Assembly: GCA_947626975.1 (NCBI GenBank)
Contig: CANQUF010000008.1
Span: forward strand, 1-46,642
Source of the DNA: an uncultured Clostridia bacterium
Lineage (GTDB): Bacteria; Bacillota; Clostridia; TANB77; CAG-465
DNA length: 46,642 bases
Direction of reading: 5' to 3'
Shown here: in pieces, positions 39,000-46,642 of the stretch
How positions within the stretch are numbered: the stretch's first letter is position 1
How the letters are laid out: each line of letters opens with the position of its first letter
Position numbers and translations under genes: made by a program
Notes under the pieces: generated by a model
The model's input: the letters and a program-made list of their open reading frames with translations, nothing else
The model's database searches: none
What the model was told of the DNA's origin: nothing

Positions 39000-40265
39000 A
39001 TGGCCGATATAGTTGTTAGTTCTAAGAAAAAAATAAATCTTTTCGATAGGGTTATACAAAGTGTAGTTATATTAGTAAATATGACTAAAATGAACAGAGC
39101 AATAGATGAACATTTGAATGTAATAAAAAAAACAGAAGGGGATGACCAAAAATTATATCAAGAAAATATATTAAGAGAAATAGTATTTGTAAAATATCAA
39201 TATGATATAATGCAAAGGGATATGTATGGATTAAAACTTACTTATCCAGCTAATATATTACAAAAAATAAATTCTTCTGATAAAGTAGATAGACTTGAAT
39301 TACAAAAAAGCTTTTTAGAAATGGAATATGATAGAATAACAAAATCAAGATTTAAATCAAGAGATGATATAAAATTTGGACTTTTTTCTATTTCTTCTGC
39401 TATTGATTCTGTAAAGCAGAATATAAAAGATGAGGGAAAATCTCAAAGATATAATAAAATAATAAAAAGTGCCGAAGATATTGAAACAAAAATCCAAACA
39501 GATGAATATACAGATGATTTATATGATAGTTTTTTTGATATAATTAATGATTATGTAGATTACATTAATAATAATTATGATATTTCTAAATTACCAACAG
39601 ATGAAAGAGAACTTATAGAATTTGTAATAGAAACTATGATTAAAGGTATCGAATCTGATATAGACAAGCATATGTATGAATACAATTTAGTTATAAATAT
39701 TTGTAAAAATTCATATAGATATTTTAAAGTAATAGATAAAGTATTTGAAAAGTTGCAAAAAATATATGATGAAAGTTTAGATAAAGATATTATAAATTTA
39801 GATGATTATATAAAAATGTACAAAGAAATTTATGATATGAAAATAAAAACAAAAGTTAATGATGTACATAGAACAATAAATACAGAGGACGAATATTTAG
39901 AATATTCTAAGCTTGTTACAGCTGATGATGTAGATGAGAGTGAATTAAATAATTTTATACTAGAAAGAGCAATAGACTCTACTACTTTTGATGAAGTAAA
40001 ACAAAGACTTCAAAATGAAATAAAAAATGATGATATAGATGAAACATTAAATGATGATAGTGAAAATGAAGTAGAAAATAAAGAAGATAAAGAAGAAAAA
40101 AATGAAGAAGAATATGATAAGGAAGATGATAAAAAGGAAAAACAAACTGAAGAAAATAAACAGATAAAAGATTTAGATGAAAAGCAAATAGAAGAAATAG
40201 TATTAGATGAGAGCGATAAACAAGTAAAAAGAAGAAGAGGTAGACCAAGAAAGGATAGTAATTAA
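39000..40265 (+). CDS. Hypothetical helical protein with acidic/Lys-rich tail and C-terminal AT-hook-like motif
   Basis: RBS aaaggagagg; C-terminus KRRRGRPRKDSN preceded by an E/D/K-rich stretch. Confidence 0.75.
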   Translation: MADIVVSSKKKINLFDRVIQSVVILVNMTKMNRAIDEHLNVIKKTEGDDQKLYQENILREIVFVKYQYDIMQRDMYGLKLTYPANILQKINSSDKVDRLELQKSFLEMEYDRITKSRFKSRDDIKFGLFSISSAIDSVKQNIKDEGKSQRYNKIIKSAEDIETKIQTDEYTDDLYDSFFDIINDYVDYINNNYDISKLPTDERELIEFVIETMIKGIESDIDKHMYEYNLVINICKNSYRYFKVIDKVFEKLQKIYDESLDKDIINLDDYIKMYKEIYDMKIKTKVNDVHRTINTEDEYLEYSKLVTADDVDESELNNFILERAIDSTTFDEVKQRLQNEIKNDDIDETLNDDSENEVENKEDKEEKNEEEYDKEDDKKEKQTEENKQIKDLDEKQIEEIVLDESDKQVKRRRGRPRKDSN

Positions 40266-40313
40266 ACTAAAAATAAATAAAAAATTAATAGATTATTAAA
40301 TTATAGTTTATTA

Positions 40314-40352
40314 CATCAAAATAGTTTGATTTATATCTAAACTATTTTGATG
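40314..40352 (+). terminator. Intrinsic terminator
   Basis: catcaaaatagttt / aaactattttgatg 14-bp perfect stem with T-rich tail. Confidence 0.8.
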
Positions 40353-40461
40353 TTTTATTTAATTTTGAATTTTTTTATTATTAGATTAAATTACGACAAA
40401 AATCTAGCAATTAATATTGTAAAATATATAGTATAAATTTGAAATAAATGAGGTGGATAAA

Positions 40462-42831
40462 ATGATTTCTAATAATGGTTATGTAGAAAGTGATGAGAGT
40501 ATAAATGTTAAAGATTCTACAATATTACTAAGTATAAAAAATTTTTTTAGTTTAAAAAATATTATATTTATACTTTTATGTATTGCTATGTCAAATATAT
40601 CTTTTGTGGGTGAGAAAAGTTCATATATATTCATTTTATTTGCAGTAGCTAATATCTTTAATGTACCACTTATATTAGTCTTATTATCGTCTATTGGTGG
40701 ACTAGCTATTTTTAATAATTTTAATATTAATAACATAATATTAATAGTTGGCTTTTTTGTTATATTTACACTAATTACCGCAGTTATAAATGTAGAGGGT
40801 GTTAGTAAAAAAATAAGTGTATTTATAAAATTATTGGTATCTACATTAATAGTAGAATTAATATCAAATTTTTTGGCCTCTACTTTAGTTACAAATATAC
40901 TTGGAATAGTTGTAAGTATGATCGTAGTATCAATTTTTTATTTTATATTTGTAAATGGTATATATGTATTTAACAATTTTTTAAAAGGCTATGTTTTTTC
41001 AATTGAAGAAAAAGTATCAATGATAGTTATATTATCTATGATTGCAACTTTATTAAATAATGTTACAATATTTAATTTATCAATTTTTTATATACTAATT
41101 TTTGCAATTTTACTTATATTTGGATATAAAAGTGGATGGGCTGCAGGTAGCTGTGCAGGTGTATCAGTAGGATTAATACTTGCTATACTTTGTAATATAA
41201 ATATAATATATGTTGTTATATTTGGTTTTACTGGTCTTATAGCAGGCCTATTAAAAAATACTGGTAAAATTGGAGTAATTATTGGATTCTTAATTGGTAG
41301 TACGTATATATTGTACTGTACAAGTGGATTTAATGATATTGCACTTAGAGTAAGTGAATTTATGATAGCTTCAATTTCTCTTTTATTTATGCCAAAACAA
41401 TTAGAAATACAAATTGATAAATTATTTAATAAGAATAATTCATTAGAAAAATCATATGATAATATGTTAGATGTTGCAAGTAATGTAAAAAATAAAGTAG
41501 GAGCAATATCTGATGTGTTTGATAGTTTATCAGAAATAGTATTAGAAGATAGTATTGAAGATAAAAAAGAAACAAGAGAAGTAATCAAACAATATATTAT
41601 AAATTATTTTACTAATACTTGTATAGGTTGTGATAATATTGATAAATGCAATAATAATGAAAGACTTGAGCTTACTGTAGATTATATAGTATCAAAACTT
41701 GAAAATAATGAAAAAATTGATATTAATATGCTTGATATAAAATGTAATATAAATCAGAATATAATTGATGATATATATGAAATATACAATAGTATTAAGC
41801 TTATGAGAATAATTAAACAAAAAGAAACTGAAAATAGTAAAAAATTATCTAAACAATATGAAGAAGTATCAAAATTACTTACAAATATAGTGAATAATAT
41901 TAATGATAATTCTATTACTGTAACAAAAAAGCATGATCAACTAAGAGATGAACTTAAGTTTCATGGATATTTAGTATATGAAGATGATTATAATGAAGAA
42001 TCAGGTAATATTGAATATACTTTTATTACTGATATTTTAAGTAATATAGACAAGCAAAAAAAAGAAATTATATCTATTTGCAGTGACATATTAGGACAAA
42101 ATATGGTTATTAAATTAATATTAAACATAACTAAGTCTGAAAAATCAAAGATTAAATTAGTATCAGTTCCTGACTATAATGTTAATGTAAATATTATTAA
42201 CGTTCCTAAAAGAGATGAAACTATATCAGGTGATTCATATTTATCATATGAATTAGATGACTTAAAACATATATCAGTTATAAGTGATGGAGAAGGAAAT
42301 GGCAAAAGTGCGGCCAAAGCTTCTACAACAGTATTAAATATGCTAGAAAAACTATTAAATGGAGGTTTTAGTGAAAGTAAAGCTATTGATATAATAAATA
42401 GTGTTATTAAACTAAAATCTGAAAATTCTAATTTTTCTACATTAGATGCTGTAATAGTTAATTTAAAGACAGCTATTGCTCAATTTATAAAATTAGGAAG
42501 TGCACCTACTTATATATTATCTGAAGATAAAGTAGTTACTATTAATAATATAACACTTCCAGTAGGTATACTTAAAGATAGTCAATATTTGCCGATAGAA
42601 AGAAAATTAAGGCCAAATGATATTATAATTCAAGTAAGTGATGGAGTGATTCCAGACAAATTAGATTATAATAATAATTATTTTATTGATGCTATAAAAA
42701 AGATAGATAATAATAAGAGTGTAAAAGCAATTAGTGAGGAGTTATATAAGGCAGTATTGAAAAATTATAAGGATCAATTAGCAGATGATGTTACAATAAT
42801 TGTTACTAAATTTAATAAAAATAAAAAGTAA
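40462..42831 (+). CDS. spoIIE: Stage II sporulation protein E-like PP2C serine phosphatase
   Basis: About 10 N-terminal TM segments; C-terminal GDSYLSYELDDLKHISVISDGEGNGKSAAKASTTVLNMLEKLL, FIKLGSAPTYIL, IQVSDGVIP; start refined to ATG 40462. Confidence 0.9.
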   Translation: MISNNGYVESDESINVKDSTILLSIKNFFSLKNIIFILLCIAMSNISFVGEKSSYIFILFAVANIFNVPLILVLLSSIGGLAIFNNFNINNIILIVGFFVIFTLITAVINVEGVSKKISVFIKLLVSTLIVELISNFLASTLVTNILGIVVSMIVVSIFYFIFVNGIYVFNNFLKGYVFSIEEKVSMIVILSMIATLLNNVTIFNLSIFYILIFAILLIFGYKSGWAAGSCAGVSVGLILAILCNINIIYVVIFGFTGLIAGLLKNTGKIGVIIGFLIGSTYILYCTSGFNDIALRVSEFMIASISLLFMPKQLEIQIDKLFNKNNSLEKSYDNMLDVASNVKNKVGAISDVFDSLSEIVLEDSIEDKKETREVIKQYIINYFTNTCIGCDNIDKCNNNERLELTVDYIVSKLENNEKIDINMLDIKCNINQNIIDDIYEIYNSIKLMRIIKQKETENSKKLSKQYEEVSKLLTNIVNNINDNSITVTKKHDQLRDELKFHGYLVYEDDYNEESGNIEYTFITDILSNIDKQKKEIISICSDILGQNMVIKLILNITKSEKSKIKLVSVPDYNVNVNIINVPKRDETISGDSYLSYELDDLKHISVISDGEGNGKSAAKASTTVLNMLEKLLNGGFSESKAIDIINSVIKLKSENSNFSTLDAVIVNLKTAIAQFIKLGSAPTYILSEDKVVTINNITLPVGILKDSQYLPIERKLRPNDIIIQVSDGVIPDKLDYNNNYFIDAIKKIDNNKSVKAISEELYKAVLKNYKDQLADDVTIIVTKFNKNKK

Positions 42832-42840
42832 TATTTATAT

Positions 42841-42880
42841 AAAGAACTAGTAGATATGTATAGTTACTAGTTCTTTATTT
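42841..42880 (+). terminator. Intrinsic terminator
   Basis: aaagaactagta / tactagttcttt hairpin then T-rich. Confidence 0.75.
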
Positions 42881-42971
42881 TAGTTATAAATTTTATTAAT
42901 AATATAAATTAAAAATTCTATTGACTTTATATTAAATTTAGTATATATATTCTATATAAAGGAGTTTTTCA

Positions 42972-43730
42972 ATGGATTTTTTTATTTTAATATTAGTTAT
43001 AATTTTTAGTATTTTTTTATCAATTTTAGCTATAACACTTATAATATTAAACAAAATTAAAAGGAAATTAAGTTTAGTGGGTTTAAATAACTTTAATTCA
43101 GGAAATTCAATTAAACAATTAGTTAATGATGTAAAAGAGTCAAATAGTACAACTCCCAAAAGTGTAGTTGGAATGACGAGCTTAGTAGAACCACTTATAT
43201 TAAAAGATTTTCCAAGTTTTAATAAAGATTTACTTTTTTCGTTAATTGAATCTAATCTTAGTTCAATTTTTAGTCAAATAGAAAATTTAAAATTTGAGAA
43301 CTTTAAAGAATTAGAACTTGTAAATAATACATTAGATAATGTAATAGAGGATTTAAAAAAGCAAAATGCTAAAATAAAATATGATAATATAGTATTTCAT
43401 AGACACGCTTTAAGTAGATATGAAAAAATGAATGGTGTTGCTACAATTACTACATCGTCAACTTTAGAATTTGATTATTATGATAGTAGAGAAAAAATAC
43501 ATAATAATTACAAAACTCAAACACGTTATACTTGTAAGTATATATATATTTATGATTTAAGTAAAATACCTAAAAATTCTACTAAGGAACTTTTTATTTT
43601 TAATTGCCCAAATTGTGGAGCACCAGTTAATAATTTAGAAAATGCTAAGTGTGAGTATTGTAATTCACACTTAGAAGAAATAAATTTAAAGACTTGGAAA
43701 TTATCATATTTTAAAAATGATTATAATTAA
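42972..43730 (+). CDS. N-terminally anchored protein with Tim44-like region and C-terminal zinc ribbon
   Basis: N-terminal TM MDFFILILVIIFSIFLSILAITLIIL; C-terminal CPNCGAPVNNLENAKCEYCNSHL. Confidence 0.6.
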   Translation: MDFFILILVIIFSIFLSILAITLIILNKIKRKLSLVGLNNFNSGNSIKQLVNDVKESNSTTPKSVVGMTSLVEPLILKDFPSFNKDLLFSLIESNLSSIFSQIENLKFENFKELELVNNTLDNVIEDLKKQNAKIKYDNIVFHRHALSRYEKMNGVATITTSSTLEFDYYDSREKIHNNYKTQTRYTCKYIYIYDLSKIPKNSTKELFIFNCPNCGAPVNNLENAKCEYCNSHLEEINLKTWKLSYFKNDYN

Positions 43731-43818
43731 GAAAAGTTTACATAAGTATATTGACTTTAAATTTAAAATTTAGTATAATATATTATAGTTGTATAGATTT
43801 TTTAGTGGGGTGATATAA

Positions 43819-43950
43819 ATGACAGATGAAACTTTCGATGAAAAAGTAAAAGAAGTTGAAGCAAATATTAAAGCAATTAAGGCTTATGATAAGATATTAA
43901 ATCAAATAAAGGAAGTAGATAATATTTTAAAAGAAAGTGAGGAGAAGTAA
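43819..43950 (+). CDS. Small (43 aa) helical protein
   Basis: RBS ggggtgatataaATG; MTDETFDEKVKEVEANIKAIKAYDKILNQIKEVDNILKESEEK; 1 nt upstream of the next ATG. Confidence 0.6.
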   Translation: MTDETFDEKVKEVEANIKAIKAYDKILNQIKEVDNILKESEEK

Positions 43951-43951
43951 T

Positions 43952-45640
43952 ATGGCAGATAATAATGTTTATGTAAATAATACAAAAACTTTAATGAAAG
44001 AAATTGGAAGTAAAAATTCTGGTAAAATACAGAAAATTGTAGAAGACTACGAAAAAATTAATAGTGATTGGAATAAATTCTTAGATGATCAAATTCAAAA
44101 AATTGATCCAAGTTACAATCCAATTGCCAATTCTAAATCTGAAGATGAAAAAATTTCAGATTTAGCACAAAAAACTTATTATTATGATGATACAAAAAAA
44201 CAAGATTTTAAAAGTGAATTAAAAAAACAACTTACTGCACGTGATAATGGAAGATTAAAACTAAAAGATATTGCTGAAGAAGCATTAAAAAAACAATATG
44301 ATTTAATTAAGAAAAATAAAGAAATAATAAAAGAGTTATCTGATTCTCTTCAAGCTGATATTGAAAAAAAGAATAAATTAGATGCTAAGATTAAACAATT
44401 AGATGAAGAAAAGAGTGATAATGATAACAAAATTGCAGAAAGACAAAATTTAATTTCTACTTTAGAAACTGAAATTAGCAAATTAGATCCAGATAAAGAT
44501 AAATCTACTATTATTGCAAAAAGGAAACAAATTCAATCATATAGAAATGATGTATTAAAATTATCAGATAGAAATAATGATATAAATAGAGATAAAAATA
44601 ATAAGATTACTGAAAAGGATAAAATTGAAACTGGCGACAATAGACAGAAAGAAATTGATGATCTAAATAATATAAATAAGGATTTAGAATATCACTTTAA
44701 TGAAAATTATAATGATTTAAATAAACAATTTAGTGCAGATGGAATTACTATTAATCATCCAGGAAGAAGCAATGAAGCCGTAACTCCTGGAGCACCTCAA
44801 CTTGAAGGCGACAATGAAAGAGAAAATGGTAATTCAAATCCTGAAGCTCAACAAACAAGAGGTACTTCAGGTGGAGTTTCAAATGGACAACCTGATACTC
44901 AAAATAATCAATTAGTAAAATTATCTGAAAAACAAATTGCCGCTAATATGGCTAGAGAATTTAGAAATATGACTTTAAATGAACAAAAAAATATGTTGAA
45001 TGGATATGGATATAACGATTTAGTAGCTATGACATCGTATTTACGCTTGACTGATAAAAAAAGAATGAACAATGCTTTAAGAGAAAGCATAGCAGAAATG
45101 GATGTGCCAAAATTAGACGATTTTAAAAATAAAATTAGTCAAGTCCCTAATGTAAATGGAGATATGGCAGAGCAATGGTATAATTTGATATTTAACGAAA
45201 ATAACGAACCTAGATATTTAAAAGATTTAGAGGTAGTTGAATTAAGACAAATTCAAAAAGCTATTGATACTGTAAATGAAAATAGAAATGAAATAGGAAA
45301 AACTAATCCAGAACTTTTAGATTATTTTGATAAGAACTTTGTACAATTCGTTCAAAAAGGTTCACTTATTGAAAGAGTAAAAACTGGAAGAATAAAAGGA
45401 TTCTTTGCAGACATGTTTAATGGTAAACAAAAAGCAGTAAGAGATAAACTTTCAGCTTCCATGAGAGATTATTGTATGGCAAGAAGCGATGCAAAAACAG
45501 CTTCAAAAGAATATGAAAATGATATAAGAAGAATGCTAGGAAAAGAAGTAATACCAGATAATGAAAGAAGAGATACAAGAAGTAATACAAGATATGATAA
45601 TGAACTTCAAAAATTAGATAGACAAAATTTATCTCGTTAG
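43952..45640 (+). CDS. Large coiled-coil hypothetical protein
   Basis: Overlapping RBS gaggagaagtaatATG; long heptad-like K/E/D-rich region, G/N/Q/P-rich linker, then a folded C-terminal region. Confidence 0.7.
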   Translation: MADNNVYVNNTKTLMKEIGSKNSGKIQKIVEDYEKINSDWNKFLDDQIQKIDPSYNPIANSKSEDEKISDLAQKTYYYDDTKKQDFKSELKKQLTARDNGRLKLKDIAEEALKKQYDLIKKNKEIIKELSDSLQADIEKKNKLDAKIKQLDEEKSDNDNKIAERQNLISTLETEISKLDPDKDKSTIIAKRKQIQSYRNDVLKLSDRNNDINRDKNNKITEKDKIETGDNRQKEIDDLNNINKDLEYHFNENYNDLNKQFSADGITINHPGRSNEAVTPGAPQLEGDNERENGNSNPEAQQTRGTSGGVSNGQPDTQNNQLVKLSEKQIAANMAREFRNMTLNEQKNMLNGYGYNDLVAMTSYLRLTDKKRMNNALRESIAEMDVPKLDDFKNKISQVPNVNGDMAEQWYNLIFNENNEPRYLKDLEVVELRQIQKAIDTVNENRNEIGKTNPELLDYFDKNFVQFVQKGSLIERVKTGRIKGFFADMFNGKQKAVRDKLSASMRDYCMARSDAKTASKEYENDIRRMLGKEVIPDNERRDTRSNTRYDNELQKLDRQNLSR

Positions 45641-45666
45641 TAAATAGTAGTATATTAATAGTTATA

Positions 45667-45694
45667 AGCAGTATATTAGTAGTAATATACTGCT
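45667..45694 (+). terminator. Hairpin, terminator-like
   Basis: agcagtatatta gtag taatatactgct, perfect 12-bp stem. Confidence 0.6.
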
Positions 45695-45734
45695 TTAGTA
45701 TTAAACTTTAAAAAATAAAAGAAGGTGTATATTA

Positions 45735-46472
45735 ATGAATAAAACAGTTTTAGTTACAGGTGGAGCTAAAGGAATTGGTGAAAAAATTGCAGTTGATTTT
45801 GCAAAAGAAGGATATAATGTATGTATTAATTATAACAAATCTGAAAGTAATGCAATAAAACTAGAAAATACTTTAATAAATGAAGGGTATAGTGTGGCGA
45901 TATATAAAGCTGATATTACAAATAAAATCGAAGTTGATAAAATGGTAGATTTTTTTATATCTAAATTTAATACTATTGATGTGCTTGTAAATAATGCTGG
46001 AATTTGTAATTATAATCTTTTTACTGACATAAGTCAAGAAGATATAAAAAATATAATTGATACAAATTTGATTGGTACTTTTAATGTTACTCAGTCTGTA
46101 TTAAAAAAATGTATGATAAATAAAAAACAAGGTAACATTATAAACATATCCTCTATATGGGGATTAGTAGGTGGATCATGCGAAGTAGTATATTCTGCAA
46201 CTAAATCAGGAATAATTGGATTTACAAAAGCACTAGCAAAAGAACTTTCACTATCTAATATTAGAGTAAATGCTGTAGCGCCTGGATGTATAAAAACTGA
46301 TATGATGGAAAATTTTACAGATGAAGAATTAGCGCAAATAAAATCTGAAATTCCATTAAATAGAATTGGAGATGAAGAGGATGTATCAAATGTGGTTTTG
46401 TTCCTAGCATCTGATAAATCAAAATATATAACTGGACAAGTTATAAGTCCAAATGGTGGAATGGTTATATAG
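45735..46472 (+). CDS. SDR-family oxidoreductase, 3-oxoacyl-ACP reductase (FabG)-like
   Basis: VTGGAKGIGEKIA, NNAG, YSATKSGIIGFTKALAKEL, VAPGCIKTDM. Confidence 0.93.
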   Translation: MNKTVLVTGGAKGIGEKIAVDFAKEGYNVCINYNKSESNAIKLENTLINEGYSVAIYKADITNKIEVDKMVDFFISKFNTIDVLVNNAGICNYNLFTDISQEDIKNIIDTNLIGTFNVTQSVLKKCMINKKQGNIINISSIWGLVGGSCEVVYSATKSGIIGFTKALAKELSLSNIRVNAVAPGCIKTDMMENFTDEELAQIKSEIPLNRIGDEEDVSNVVLFLASDKSKYITGQVISPNGGMVI

Positions 46473-46568
46473 TAATAGTACTTACAATTATAAATATTAT
46501 ATGGATTATGATATTTTAAATTTAATAAATAATAATACTAGATAAAAAATAAGGATTAAATTTTTTAA

Positions 46569-46641
46569 GTTACAGTTCAGTAAGAAATTAAAAATAATTC
46601 TAAAAAGCTGTAATATTTATGTAACGAAAATTTAATGTAAA
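46569..46641 (-). repeat. Terminal inverted repeat, right copy
   Basis: Exact reverse complement of 1..73; matching stops right after gttac/gtaac. Confidence 0.95.
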
Positions 46642-46642
46642 A

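Noticed and set aside
39982-40248. Minus-strand ORF of 88 aa, rich in L/F/H/Y
   Set aside because: Antisense to the acidic/Lys-rich tail of the 39000 gene; composition explained by the opposite strand.
1-46642. Linear plasmid or phage with terminal inverted repeats
   Set aside because: The content is chromosomal housekeeping genes; no replication, structural or partition genes of an element.

Overview
AT-rich Firmicutes (Clostridia-like) chromosomal segment. Most of it is ordinary housekeeping content: queA, a dCMP deaminase, ssrA (tmRNA), radA-disA-carD, a MurE-like ligase, a Lon-family protease, a VanW-domain lipoprotein, tsaE-tsaB-rimI, addA, pgeF, comEC, a ClpE-like ATPase, scpB-addB, a SpoIIE-like phosphatase and an SDR oxidoreductase. 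Four regions look accessory or unusual. (1) 33.1-38.8 kb, just after addB, holds four tandem paralogous genes made almost entirely of ~65-aa (195-bp) repeats, 7, 2, 5 and 8 copies (22 in total). The repeat core is LLEFFDKFGRWPKxKEEYKxEKIGxFAxxIKxxxxKLSKEDYxxLxxKxFF. By eye it resembles the helicase-associated (HA) domain. The genes share promoter, 5' UTR, terminator and N-/C-terminal caps, and two intergenic blocks of 479 bp look identical. This is the best candidate for an undescribed system. (2) An apparently intact IS110-family element (27.5-29.0 kb) has a candidate ~218-nt structured bridge-RNA leader with its own promoter. (3) The 2.4-5.6 kb region downstream of ssrA contains a cluster of frameshifted gene remnants (dinD and others) and looks like a decaying island. 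(4) A 73-bp perfect inverted repeat sits at the two ends of the window. All homology calls are from reading the sequence; no database search was run.
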